Source: Endocalyx cinctus | Lineage: Eukaryota; Ascomycota; Sordariomycetes; Amphisphaeriales; Apiosporaceae | Assembly (NCBI GenBank): GCA_001600455.1 | Contig: BCKC01000010.1 | Coordinates: 62,001-126,000 of the forward strand | Direction of reading: 5' to 3' | Length of the DNA stretch: 64,000 nucleotides | Part shown: piece after piece, positions 34,228 through 46,116 of the stretch | Layout of the letters: the number at the start of each line of letters is the position of its first letter | Position numbering within the stretch: position 1 is the first letter of the stretch | Program-made: the position numbers and the translations under genes | Notes under the pieces: model-generated | What the model was told of the DNA's origin: nothing | The model's input: only the letters and a program-made list of their open reading frames with translations | The model's database searches: none

Positions 34228-35734
34228 ATGCCGGATTATGTGACCACTGATGAAAAGAATCAAGAAGGTCAGGGAGATGGAACGGAGCCTCTATCGCGCG
34301 AGAAGGAAGGTTCCGAGGGAGCGAAACATTTACGATTTTGGATTATCATCTTTGCTCTGACCTTAGCCGGAATCGTCAGTGCTCTCGACGGCTCAGTTCT
34401 TTAGACCGCACTTCCAACCATCGTAGGCGATCTTAATATCGGTAGCAATTATGTTTGGGTAGTGAATATTTATTTCCTCGCGGGGTACGGACATTTCAGT
34501 ATCTCCATCTTCTCCCGCCTTTCCCCCCTGGCTCGCTTTTCACACCAGCGAACGATGCAATGGCAATTGTCATTCTCTCTAGTGCTGTATGCCAACCCAT
34601 GCTTGGTCAACTTCCCGACTTGTGGGGGCGTCGTTACCTATTCATAGGCGCAGTAGCCCTTTTCGTCATCGGAAGTAGCATTTACGGTGGTGCGTATAAT
34701 TCTGCCATGTTTCTTTCCGGCCGCGCCATCCAGGGTGTAGGCGCAGGTGGCATTAATATGATGATCGACTTGGTCGTGTGTGACCTTATCCCATTGCGCA
34801 AGCGGGGGCACTTATATAGGGCTCCTTTTTTGGCGTCGCGACCATCTTTGCCGCACTGAGCCCGCTCATAGGTGGAGCTCTGACGGAAGCGGGTGCGTGG
34901 CGCTGGATCTTCTACCTCAATCTCCCGCTCGGTGGCATATGTATCGTCATTTGCCTGCTCTGGAGTTATCGCCGGGCTTGCCGCTGGTCATGCCGGCCTT
35001 ATGTTGTTCTTTATTTGGGAGGCTTCCCCGTATTGTAAAGACGCGCTTGTACCCCTCGACTCTTCGCGAATAAAACTTCGGCTGCTGGCTTCTTTCTGAC
35101 ATTTGTGAATGCAATCCTGAGCATTTGGGTGGTATACGTATTTCCTGTATACTTCCAAGCAGTTCTAAATGTGTCACCGCGGAAATCTGGCATTTTTCTA
35201 CTGAAATTTGTATCCGTCTTTCCTTTTACAGCCGCCATCGGAGGTGGTGTGATGGCAAGATTGGGACGACATAAGCCCGTGCACCTTTTCGGCTTTGCTC
35301 TATTTGTACTGGGAGGTGGTCTTTGTTTCATACTAGATCAGAGGTCGAGCAAGGCGGTATGGGCTGTGTTTCAAATCATCTGGGCTTTGGGAATAGGGGC
35401 TCCGATAGCCTGTTTACTCACGGCAGTATAGGTTGTACTCTCAGATAAGGACACAGCCAGGAGTACAGGAGCCTGGGCCTTTGTTCGCAGCTTTGGAAAC
35501 ATATGGGCCGTAGCGATCCCGGCTGCGGTTTTCAACGATAGTTTCGAAACTTATCTCTACGCTATTAAAGATGCAGCGGCACGCGAGCTGCTCGGAAACG
35601 GACAGGCATATTCACAAGCTTCATCGACTACCTTAAACACATTCTCCGAAACCGTGCAAGAAAAGGCCGTTGAAGTTTCCGTCTGGAGCTTGCGCCGGGT
35701 GTGGCAAGTCAGTATCCGGCTTAAAGCGGCGTAG
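34228..35734 (+). pseudogene. MFS multidrug/toxin efflux transporter, DHA2 family, inactivated
   Basis: Homologous to 14-helix drug:proton antiporters that often export secondary metabolites. The start (MPDYVTTDEK) and helix 1 (IVSALDGSVL) are normal, but codon 59 is TAG (34402-34404), directly before TALPTIVGDL. After an intron (34485-34582) comes AVCQPMLGQLPDLWGRRYLF and GRAIQGVGAGGINMMIDLVV, good family sequence. An extra G in the G-run near 34803-34807 and an extra T in the T-run near 34825-34831 then shift the frame around TYIGLLF and [16 protein letters not shown] stretch equal to roughly two to three helices is missing after LLWSYRR. A second TAG (35429-35431) replaces the Gln of LLTAVQVVLSD-like sequence, and the last helix is lost. 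Several independent lesions make it a pseudogene. Confidence 0.88.
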
Positions 35735-36746
35735 CTCATACGGAAGGCCAGAGGTGACACTTGTCTCGGCATGGCACAGTGCATAGTAGTATATATACTT
35801 TGAAAGGGACTGTACTCCAGGTGGGGCCAGCTGAAGGTTGGTGGCAACTGCCACATAATGGTATTTGTATCTTTTTAGAATACCTTAGTCACTTAGTACC
35901 TTCCTTTCTTCTTCAACTTTAGGATCTTCGATAAATGTACTGATTACTTCGAGCATTTGCCCTGATATATCGTATGTGCCATCACAAATACTAACTAATT
36001 ACTTATTGCTGGCCAAGCGCTTGTGATCCCCTTCACTTTCCATCCAGTATTTGCTGTATTGTTGGCTGATCATTGTGAAATACTCTGCCGAAACAGGACT
36101 TGAACTCTGATCAGGGGATGATGTTGAATTGTACGGTCAATTGTGTATATCGTTGTTCTTTTTTATTTATTTATTTGAAATATCCGTACGCCTGTAACCC
36201 TGCTTCACGCTGGAGGCGCAGATCCTCCTCTATATAATACCGCAGGTAAAACCATGTAGGCGCTTACGCAGCGCCCACTCGGCTACTATTGTTTGTTGTT
36301 CTTGTTATTACGACTAAAATTTTCGCCATTTGATTTCATACGTGTGTTTAGTTTACCGAATGATATCTGGTTACATAATACAACCTGGCAGATGAGAGGC
36401 ATATATGAAATGAAGTCGGAAGGGTACTTGGTCAAGTCATATTCTCGGCGGAACCGACGCCGATAATCGGTATACTTGCGGAGCAAAACTACATCGGATC
36501 GGTGTTCTATCCCTGAAAAGTTCATTAGGCATGCACAATACCATGATGGACGATGTAGTGGGTGCGGCTGTGGCGGTTTGCTTCACGCACGCGTCTCGCC
36601 TTGGCTTGGTACCAAGTAGTGTGCCGTGGCACCACCTTCGATGCAGATGACTTCACGTAAGTGACATGATTTTATGTACATATGAAGAAATGGTGAACTT
36701 GTAAAATTGAGAAGCGGTATTCCTTCATATATAGTGTGAGACACCT
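35735..36746. other. 1 kb convergent intergenic region
   Basis: Between the dead transporter (+) and the methyltransferase (-). I read both strands for exons and for RNA genes; an A-box-like word near 36270-36285 (minus) has no matching downstream B-box. Nothing supported. Confidence 0.5.
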
Positions 36747-37745
36747 CTACTTGGTAGCTAAGAGGACGTAGGCTTTGAACAAGATACCCCCAAACTCTTT
36801 CACCTCGTCCTCCACGCACAGCTCGACAGTCTTACGCCAGTCGGCTTGCTGTTGCTCCGTGAAGCCTTCGCGAGCCTTGGCCATCATCGGACCAGAGAGA
36901 AGATCAGTAAGGCCTGCTATATTTTCTTCATCTTGGACGAGCAGCTCTTTTTCTACCATCGTAATTTTCTCTCTCTCAAAGCCGCCCTCCTCCACCACTT
37001 TCTGTAGGTGACCCTCGACATAGAATTCCGGGTTCGGGGTGGGCATGAGTTGGTCTTGACGGATGTCTGGCCGCGTCTTCTTTTGCGCGGCGTGCACGAT
37101 AAACATGGGCGCGAAGCGGCGCCAGCAAGTGACGACGGCCAGGCCACCGGGTTGGAGGGTGCGGTGTGTTTCGCGGATCGCATCGATGGGGCGCACAAAG
37201 GTAAAGATGCTAAAATTGTCGATCGAATGAGTGAAATAATTATCATACTCATTCGGCGACGGGGTCGTGTCGTCTTGCGACTCTATGCTCTTGCGAAGGT
37301 CCTGAGAATCGAGTATTTTGCATTCGACGCGGGGTAGCGGGGATGCAATGAGGGATTCGCGTGCCGCCGTGACCATTGGTTCGACAATGTCCGACACCAA
37401 CATCATGGCTGGTAATTGATCCTTAGGCAGATTCGCGACATCAAGCGCCGCGGCACATATGCCGGGTCCCGCGGCAGTGTCGTGAACGATCGAGGTCGAG
37501 GTGATGGGATTCGAGGAAGTTTGGACATGATCCTGGATGATGGCGACGAGAAGGTTGAGAGTCGAATGGCCCGTCTGGCGAGCATAACCGCTAGCGAACT
37601 TGGAGAAATAGTTGGGCAGGGGGAGTTGAGGGTGCTATTAATACAGAAATGAGGTCAAATGTCAGTCGTGGGCATTCCATAACTGGATCGCGTGGTCAGA
37701 AGTAATAAACAGTTTCCAAATACTGACCTGAGCGTCGGAAGACAT
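36747..37745 (-). CDS. class I SAM-dependent methyltransferase (301 aa)
   Basis: Two exons, 37745-37728 (six codons, MSSDAQ) and 37634-36747, phase 0; 301 residues. The start of exon 2, LPNYFSKFASGYARQTGHST, is typical of fungal small-molecule methyltransferases. Motif I is IVHDTAAGPGICAAAL (about 52-67), here with Ala-Ala-Gly-Pro-Gly in place of the usual GxGxG. The acidic residue after motif II is in LVSDIVEPMV, and motif III-IV is YFTHSIDNFSIFTFVRPIDA followed by RTLQPGGLAVVTCWRRF. Substrate is unknown. Its place beside a P450, an efflux pump and a thioesterase suggests a tailoring enzyme. The tiny first exon is inferred from the splice signals (GTCAGT donor, TTAATAG acceptor). Confidence 0.83.
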
Positions 37746-39289
37746 CTTGAAAGCGACCAGCTTATATCTGACAGATAAATAGAGGGGCGATGAGCCGGCA
37801 ATCAATATTGAGCAGGAGAGGGTTGTGCTTGTGCTTCACTGTTTTTATATTTCGGAGAAGCGAAGCAGGCTTAAGGACTTCAAGGCTACCAACTATCTAC
37901 TATACAATTCATATCATACCAGTACGATTAACCGGAACGATGATTTGTTAAAAATCATTTTTATATACAAGTACTTAATACACCACTCTATAAATACTTA
38001 TATAATTTAGTCATAATTATTTATTTCACCTCTGGCCTTCCGTATACTGTCAGCATTACGGGAAGGCCGCTTTAAATTCAATGCCTCAGTAAATTACATT
38101 TCCCCGTGTTGCGAACCGATGCACTGGAGATCTTGCGAAACGGCATCATATTCTTTATACATACGGAGCACGCTCGGCGAGCTGACCTCGCCGACCTCGC
38201 CGGTTTGCCCAAGTTGTCCAACCCGTAGCAAGAGCATTACTCTCCCCGTCCAAGTTTATCTCCCACACACTCCACCGAGCCGAAAGCCAGCTCAGGATAT
38301 GATATTGTAGATGACTACTTAAGTAGTTAAAATATCCAAGTGATCTACTCGGCGAGTGTGGAACTCGGTGCTCTTAGTCTCCGAATAATATTGGCGTCAT
38401 GGCACCTGACAATACCGATCACAATTAGCATCCTCCATAGACGATGTGGTGGCTAAAGATCAATCCACTACAGTCTCAGATGGATTGGGAACTCAGTCAT
38501 GTTTCGTTTCCAGCTGGTAATTTTATTCGATAAGCCTCCTGTCACGATCCGTAATTACCTAAGTAATAGCTGGGCCAATGGGGTTAGTATTCTTAAAGTA
38601 AGTAAGCAAAGTAAGCAAGGTACCAGCTCAGTAGTACGGGTGGTTGACAATCGAGAGAGATGGACTCTTTTGATTCTAGGTGTAATTAAGAATAAACTGT
38701 AAGGTTATCAGGGTACGAGATAGGGACGCTAAAGCTTATAGGTCGTATTGTACTAAACCTACACTATTTATCGGGGTATCTTCATAACTAATCCACTGTA
38801 TTCTTCTTTTGGTAAACATACTTTTAGCGTGGTAGGCTGTTTACATAGTTGGTACACGAACCACCGCCACATGAAGCACCGGCTTCCCCTCTAATACCTA
38901 GGTATCTACTTAAGTCCGGGTACATATATATGGCCATGTATACGTATATTTATATTTGATGCTCACGATCAATCGTTTAACCCAGGAGAGAAGGAAATGC
39001 CCATTTCCTTTACCAGTTGACTATCTCAGGCGTACTATATCTTCACTTCAATATGTAGGTGGTAATATCCGCAATGCTTATTGCTTGTCCTGGTTAATGG
39101 GAAATAATAATAACAATAATAATTTCCCTCTCTTAGATCTACTACCCCCCCCCCCCCCCCAACTCGACTTTCTCATATCTTGCTGCTCGAACCTAAGAAT
39201 ATATGGTAAAGTAACAAAAATCTAATAAACCTGTCAAATTTTCTCATGTACAACCCACGTACTGATACTTATGTGCATTGCTGCTCTAG
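37746..39289. other. 1.5 kb intergenic region
   Basis: Upstream of the methyltransferase. Contains a CCTAGGTA copy at about 38899, an (AAT)n-like stretch at 39104-39123 and a run of 16 C at 39145-39160. No gene recognised. Confidence 0.5.
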
Positions 39290-39367
39290 GCAAGCTTCCC
39301 CAACCTCCGCCGGCTCTTCATCGAGGCTAGGTCAGATGATGAGGAGCGAGAAGTGTCACGAAAAGCA
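39290..39367 (+). other. orphan exon-like island
   Basis: A 26-codon open stretch reading SFPNLRRLFIEARSDDEER, flanked exactly by an acceptor (CTGCTCTAG) and a strong donor (GTAAGT), in otherwise non-coding DNA. The composition looks protein-coding, but I cannot find upstream or downstream exons that continue it. It could be a relic of a lost gene or chance. Confidence 0.25.
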
Positions 39368-39669
39368 GTAAGTATTACCAGCTTTGATGCAATTTCTTCT
39401 CCCTAGCGTACCGTCTTTCATTCAGTGTAGAATTAGCTATTGTACCTGTCGGTTAACCTGTCACTAGTTTTATAATGGGCTGCTGTTTATGGGCTCCGTG
39501 GCTATCTTCAGTCTCATCGCTCAGAGGATGAATGCGATTAGATAGACCAGACTACATAGAATTATGATAATAATACAAGGTCTGACAACCATTTTTGTCA
39601 ACCAATATGTTGAGTTTTGTTGCCCGATCCGATAAAATAAATCGTCGTCTTTAATGACTCTCTGACTGT

Positions 39670-41325
39670 TCAATCCGATTCGCTATCGCTTCCGAGAAAT
39701 GCTAAATCAGCTTGTCTCTTGGAAATTCGTGAATTGGCCTTGATCTCTGGTTTTTCGTCGTCATCCTCACCCTCCTCTTCTTCCTCTTCTTCCTCCTTCT
39801 CTTCGTCGGATTCTTCTTTCATCGATACTTTCGGCGCTTTGCTTCGAGAGGCACGACCTCTGCGGCCTTCGGTGCCCCACAGCTCGTTCATCTCGTTCAC
39901 GGCTTCTAGTTCCGCCGCCAACTCTCTCTTCTCCTTGATCTCCCTAGCTTTAGCTTCCGAGAACCGGCCGTCCATCCCCGCATCTCGCAACATAGCCTTT
40001 AAGTGACGTAGCTTAGCTCTGCTGTCATCGCCGAATTTCTTCAGCTCCATGCCCCATAATTTTCTGATTCCGCACTTGACCAGCTGACTCTGCAGTTTCT
40101 TGATCTCCGCATCGTCGCCAGTCGCCTCCTTGGGTGGTACAGAGCTAGATTTTGCTCTTTTACGTTGCGCGGGTTCCCTTGCCGTGCCGCGCTCTTTCGT
40201 TTTCCCCTTCTTCTTCGGAGGAGGATCGTCATCCAGTTCCGATAGATCCGATCCCGAGTCCTGATTTATTGTTGACTTGATTTGCTTTTTGTCTTCCTTC
40301 TCTGACTTGATATCTTCGTCCGAGTCTTCGTCCTTTGTTGGGACTACGGCTTCTTCAGCCTTCACTTGCGTTTTGATCACATCTTTATCATCTTCCTCTT
40401 CCTCCTTATCGAGCTTGATATTCTTGTCGTCCGATTCTTCCTCCATGTCCGACTCGGCTTTAGCGCGTTTCAGAGATTCTTTTTTCGATGATGAATTACG
40501 TTTACGCTTTTGTCTTGGTGGCGAATCCTTATAGTCGTTGCTGTCGCCGTCATCCGAATCCTCCACCTTAGTAGCAGCTTTTCGCCGGACAGCTTTGGTC
40601 TTTTTCTGCTTTGTATCCTCTTCTGGTTCTTCGTCAAATTCTTCTAGGTCGCTAAGTTCGGACTCTGTCTCTTCTCTCTTCGTCTTGGCTCGGGCCGTCT
40701 GTGTTTTATCAGAGACTCCCTTCTTCGGCTTTTCCTCAGGCACATCACTCAAGTCCGAATCGGACTCCTCCTGCTTTGTAAGGACACGCTTTGTTTTTGC
40801 CGTACTCTTTGTTTTCTGGGGTTCATCCTCGAAATCACTTAGGTCACTGAGTGGAGACGATTCGTCGTCCTCCTCCTCTTTCTTCACCTTGGATTTTTTG
40901 GAGCTATTAGTAGGGACCGTCTTTTTCTGACGTTTAGGGGCGGCCGTTATCTTCTTCTGACGTTTAGGTGCAGGCGTTAGCTCTTCACTCGATTGTCTCT
41001 TGATGCCGTTCTTTGTCTTATATTTCATCTCGGGCGACGTGTGGTTATCATCCCAATTGGACTATAATCAGTGGTGGTAAGCAAATACTCGGTGTTCATC
41101 AGATGGGAGAATTATGGATGTGTATGTACGTACAAGTTCAGCGTGTACAATGTCCTTGCTGCGCTGGTGCCATTCAGGTTGGTGGAAGAACCGAGACGGT
41201 AGATTTTGCTGTTCTTCTGCATATTTTCGTACCATATTTACCGTTAACCCATCGGCATTTTCGGTAACCAGAGCTTTAAAGGCATCTTTGAGAGCCTTCT
41301 CCAGAACTCCTTTAGACGGTGCCAT
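39670..41325 (-). CDS. DEK-C / HIRIP3-like histone chaperone-type nuclear protein (527 aa)
   Basis: Two exons, 41325-41134 and 41061-39670, phase 0 (GTACGT donor, ATTATAG acceptor); 527 residues. Exon 1 encodes a DEK_C-like helical domain (VLEKALKDAFKALVTENADG, then TVNMVRKYAEEQQNLPSRFF). The middle is a long charged, disordered region of alternating Lys and Asp/Glu/Ser blocks with CK2-type sites (SDLSDL, ESDSDLSDV). The C-terminal module LQSQLVKCGIRKLWGMELKK, then SRAKLRHLKAMLRDAGMDGR, resembles the H2A-H2B binding end of animal HIRIP3 and Chz1-type chaperones. It ends in an acidic patch and FLGSDSESD. Nuclear chromatin function is inferred. It looks like a housekeeping gene lodged inside the accessory region. 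Confidence 0.82.
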
Positions 41326-42185
41326 GGTGATAATTTGGTGTCGGTGTTGGTGGTAGAGAAGAGGGAATATATCCGTGACAACGACCGGAGGTATTGAATA
41401 CAATTGTGAACAAAAATAGTAAGCACAAAAAAAAGAATAAAGAAACCTAGATTTAGAATTGGATTTCAAAATAGAAAAAAAGACCGCTGATTGTTCAATA
41501 TGTCGCGACTAATCGCGTCATTCTTTTCAGAAAAGAAAACGAGTCGGGTTCAGTCGCGTGGTGTGGGGGGAGTGGGAACAATTAAAAAAAAAAAAAAAAA
41601 AAAACAGAGAGATCCACTAGTGAAAATGGTGTACTCCGTACGGAGTATGATACCCACAGCTCCAACTTCCCTCGTCTTCTCACCTCCATTATAACCGTGT
41701 CTTTTGATTACATGCACTGTATGATACTTGGATGTAGTGGACCTAAGCAGCTAAGCTGCTAAGTAGATGGATCCATGGATATTGTTTACACAGTACGTAT
41801 ACACTAGGAACAGTCCTAGTAACACCCCGCATAACAGACCTTGTAACAATCTTTGTCACGGGCTCACTGGTGACTGAGGAGCTGTGACATGGCCGGTAGC
41901 TGGCGACTACTGCTCTATTGACGAAAATATTAAGGTTGGAGCGGAAAGAAGAGAAGAGAAAGGGGTATATACAGCTGATCATGGGAATGTCCCTTATCCA
42001 TACATATCCATGGATGCGAACTCATCTTTCTGTAAGCTAACCCTGATGACGGCGGCTTATAATGAATGAATGGTTGATACGCGCCATCAGCTGTCGGCTC
42101 GTTCCCTTCCTTAAGTCTAAACCTACTTTATCTTCTTTTACTAATTCGACAACTTCTACCCATTTGTATTTCTGTCGTCTTTGCT
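41326..42185. other. divergent intergenic region
   Basis: Contains an A20-type run at about 41584-41604. A nearly perfect palindrome at 41631-41648 is made of two overlapping inverted copies of TACTCCGTA. CTAAGCAGCTAAGCTGCTAAG repeats occur near 41743-41763. No gene. Confidence 0.55.
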
Positions 42186-42890
42186 ATGGAATTAAAATCC
42201 CAAACACCACCAGTCATTAACGTCTCTTCCCTACCCGATATTTCGCACGATAAACATGATTTTCTCGATACCTCATTCTTTCAATCTTCCGCCGATTATC
42301 CTGCTCAATTACCGTCACCCACTGAGCTTCTCCAACAGCATCCAGGCTCGTGGCGTGGAGTTTCCGTATTTGAAGATTTAAATTTAGTGGTAAAATTCAG
42401 CGATTCGCGCCTTCTCCGGCGAGAAGAAGCGCAAGTACTGCGAGCTATCAAATAAGCCTCCCCTGAGAGTGAAGTTCCGGTGCCTGAAGTGTTCGGTTGG
42501 AGAGCATATAATGACCGCACAATTTTATATATGAGCCTTGTATCTGGGAAGACGCTGTGCGAGGCGTGGCCACTTCTTACCGAAGAAGATAAGGACGTAA
42601 TTTCCACTGGACTTGGCCAAATCGTACAAACATTGAGACGGATTTTACCGGATTTATCAGGCTACTTTATTGGTATATAACAACACCTCCTTTCTATCTT
42701 AATTAAGATTTTACCTGATAAATATATTCGTATTAACCTTTTATTCCTAACCTAGGTTTTGTTCATAATTATAGGAATAAACCGTAACCCGAGGTCGTAC
42801 TGGTCTAAGCTTATACTGGTTCTGCTGGTCTGGAACCGGATTGGTACCGAGTTTGCAGGGTACTACCTATCCAGTGCTTTAATACGCTAA
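42186..42890 (+). pseudogene. APH-type phosphotransferase (kinase-like) remnant
   Basis: The N-lobe of a fungal aminoglycoside-phosphotransferase-like kinase is readable: SWRGVSVFEDLNLVVKFSDS (Lys of the beta-3 strand), then REEAQVLRAI, and after a TAA stop (42453-42455) in the same frame, EVPVPEVFGWRAYNDRTILY, MSLVSGKTLCEAWPLL and LDLSGYFIG-like sequence. A GTATAT donor and TTATAG acceptor would join this to GINRNPRSYW, the usual next motif, after which homology ends. The catalytic HGD loop and the DFG-like motif are absent. An in-frame stop plus loss of the C-lobe mark it as dead. Confidence 0.8.
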
Positions 42891-44121
42891 AATATGTCTT
42901 GAAATAGAGAAATATTTTCGATTCAAGAAATATTTCAAAATAATAACAGGGAGGATATACGATGCTTGAAAGCGACCAATGAGCATCCTTTCGGCAAGAA
43001 ACTGAGTAGTAAGAATAAGTCACCCGAAATCAGAGACGAGAATATCCATCTGCTCCAAAAGTTAAAACCCCCTGATCGAGGCGTCAATCACCCACGCAGC
43101 CACGCTCCCGATATTCATTGGCTTATTTCATGAGGTGCATCAAGTTGCATCCCGTGATATCGTAGATATCGAGTCCCGAGATATCCAGACAGGCACAATG
43201 ACGAGCAAAGAAGCTAATGAGTACGTTTTCAGCGCGTGCAGTAGCTGCTTTACGGAGGTGCGCCGATCATGGCGGATATGATGAGAGTACGACGAGTGAG
43301 TCCGGGGGCTCACCAGTAAGGCATTCGTGCAAGTTTCACGTGTCGTGGACCTCGCGGCGAACAGCAGCCTGACAGGCTTAACTTGCCAGAGACCGTAAGA
43401 GACTCTATGCTGGAGAACCACTAACCATGCAGATATAGTAAATTACATATATACACCTGCTCTCGAGTCAACAACGAACACCGAATTGGAGCTAATATTA
43501 TTACTGTCACTATAGCCTGGACATAATTTATTCCTTATTGCCCTTTCCTAGATGGGGTTTTTTTTTTTCCCTCAATTGTGTCGTACAAGTAGGACTATTA
43601 ATACCTAGGTACATTTGTATATACTCTGTGTACTCCGTATCCTCTGGCCTACTAAAGCAGTGGCTGAGTGGTTAGTGGTTATGAGCGGTCAAAGGTGTTA
43701 CAGTAGTGGCTGGTATATGACCTACGTGACTGTGAGTAATTAATTAAGTGCCTATTATAGAAAAAGTGCCATCAAACAGCTCTCTGCTTACTACAAAAGG
43801 TTGATTCAACATATCATCAAGCAAGAGAAAGAAATAAAAATGAGTTGAGTTGAGTCAGAACTAGTGGTCTATTTTAAGCGGCCCTATACTTTACTTTAAG
43901 TATATAAATATATAAATATATTGTTCCACTTATCTACCAACAGCCCTTCTGCCCCTCATTTTTTGAAGACCCACCACGATAACGGTTGAATTCATTCTCA
44001 ATAATCATATCAGGTACTGTTGATTCACCTTAGCTTATTTCACTCTGTGGTATCAAAATAATACGAAAAAGAAGGGAAGAAGGAAAAGTCTCCCGAACGC
44101 ATATCATCATTTCATCTAACT
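42891..44121. other. 1.2 kb intergenic region
   Basis: AT-rich. An inverted repeat GAAATATT...AATATTTC lies at about 42905-42935. Single TACCTAGGTA (about 43602) and TACTCCGTA (43631-43639) copies are present. The lost C-lobe of the APH kinase was looked for here and not found. Confidence 0.5.
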
Positions 44122-45120
44122 ATGATGGATAACCCCGCGCTCATTTACGAGGGTCCTGTGTCTCAAGCTTCGTATGGGATCTCCTCGAAATCTCCAGCTC
44201 CGCTGATTCTCATCCACGATGGTGGCGGCACCACGTTTTCTTATCACTGTCTGTATAACATCGGGCGCCCTATGTGGGGCATCCACAACGCGAAGCTTGA
44301 TGAAGGTGGTTGGTGGGAAGGAGGTTTCCCAGCTATTGGCGCGCACTATGTCCAGCTGATCGAGGGGATATTACCTGAGGGAGGAGATATCATTCTAGGC
44401 GGTAAGCTCTTTTTTTTCTTTGTTGTTGTTGTTGTTGTTGTTGTAGCTGTTCTCTTCTAATATTCGGAGAACATTTAGGCTGGTCCATGGGTGGGCTTCT
44501 ATCTATAGAGATAGCCGCGCAAATGGTCGAAAGGCTCAGGCTAGTCGATTCAGACCGGCCGCGGTTTAACATCCTGGGAATGATCCTCATTGACAGCGTG
44601 TACCCCAGAGTGATGAGCACGCTTCGGCACATTCCCTCGGTGGCCCTTCAGGAATCGCCCGTCGTAAAGACGCGCGAGGAGCTTAAAGCGATGAAGCTGC
44701 GCGAAAAGGTCGACCTCAACATGAAGCACGCGCGCATGATGATCGGCCGCTGGGATATGCCCGATTGGAAGGGCAAGGAAGATAAACTCCCGCCCGCCGT
44801 CTTGCTGAGGGCTAAAGAGTATCACGTCCAGCCGGGGGTCAAGGAGACCAGCTTTGTCGATTACGTCCGTGATTTCAAGATGTTGGGCTGGGAACAGTAC
44901 GTACCCCGCGACGACGGGCGGCATTTCATCAAGAGAGTTATCGATATCGATGGTCATCACTTTTCTATCTTCGAAGATCAATACGTGAGTATCTTCCTAT
45001 TGCTTTATTTTTCATGGATTGAGTACTGGCTAAACGTTCTTGCAGCTCCGAGACATCACAGATAAGATCGCATCTGTAGCGGATTCTTTCGATGAGCCGG
45101 ACTATGAGGATGGCCTCTAA
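44122..45120 (+). CDS. stand-alone thioesterase (alpha/beta hydrolase, 286 aa)
   Basis: Resembles the type I thioesterase domains that release products from polyketide or peptide synthases, here as a free protein. Exons 44122-44401, 44479-44984 and 45046-45120; 286 residues. Visible features are APLILIHDGGGTTFSYHCL (oxyanion loop, about 27-45), RPMWGIHNAKL, the nucleophile elbow GGWSMGGLLSIEI (Ser about 95, spanning intron 1), a long lid region, IDSVYPRVMSTLRH for the acid region, and the catalytic histidine in DIDGHHFSIFED. Intron 1 contains a (GTT)n microsatellite. No synthase is present within the window. The gene is intact although several neighbours are dead. Confidence 0.87.
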
Positions 45121-46116
45121 GTCAAAATTCTCCGATTTCGCTTTTCTTATGATTTAGGCTATCAGGAGCATTGGGACCGGGATTTTTTTTTTTTTTTTTT
45201 GGTGTGTTCACCCCTACATAAAATTTAGACATCGCATAGACACATGTATGATCGTGGCGTTTAGGATATAATATGATGACAATTTTAGACTACAATATGA
45301 GTCGGTATAGTCTTCATGCCCTCATACACATTTAATTCTCAATTTACATCTCTTAATTTCTTGGCTCATGACATGTGCACTGGATGACCTATAGACATCT
45401 AAATCCTCTTCTCTGTCGCATACCATTATCTCAATCCCCATAGCTTCTCATCTACTTTTCAATGTCATTTTTTGCGAACAAACTCTTACATAGTCATGTG
45501 CATGGCTCCAAGGGTTTCTCATCCTTCAGGTTTTAGGGGTAAGTGGTATCTTCAAGAAAAGGGGATCTTGTTCGTTACTTAGTGAGTTCATACATATAAC
45601 AGTAGTCTATCATCTGGCCGTATAACGCTTAGAAATAAACGTCGAGAAATTCTAATAATATATGGCGGAGGAAATAGAGGCCGAGACCGATGTCAGCAGA
45701 GGTAGCGAGATACTCGTAGCAGCCGGGAAAAGCGGGACTTCTTTTTCTTACATTCTACTTAGTCCGCGCAACACTTCTTTCTTTCTTTCTTTTTTTTCTT
45801 CAAAAGAATAATAATTAGAAATGAATATTCTCCAACACGACATCCTCATATAGAAACCCCTAAATGAGACTCTGTTAATAAAATTTTATGACTAGAGAAA
45901 TTGCTCTGAAATCACTTTATCCTGGACTAATTAATGTTAGCAAGGATCATATACTCTATCGCACCGTATTCTGTGTCGCGAAAAAAGGAGTGGGTGACAT
46001 CACTCTGATCCATTAGCTACTGTATTACTATTCGCATAGCGTTATTCAATCCTACATAGTTCTTCCTAGAAACCCTCAAGAGATCTCCTGAGTATCGTAG
46101 CTTTTGGAGGAAGAAC
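45121..46116. other. 1 kb intergenic region
   Basis: A T20 tract sits at about 45182-45201 in the thioesterase 3' region and CTTT repeats at about 45776-45800. Promoter space of the Zn2Cys6 gene. Nothing coding. Confidence 0.5.

Noticed and set aside
36100..36290. tRNA-like words on the minus strand (TAGCCGAGTGGG near 36280 and GAGTTCAAGTCC near 36105)
   Set aside because: The two boxes are about 170 bases apart, the arms do not pair, and no acceptor stem can be drawn.
43660..43740. A-box-like sequence GTGGCTGAGTGGTTAG
   Set aside because: No B-box (GGTTCRANNCC) or closing acceptor stem follows within tRNA distance.
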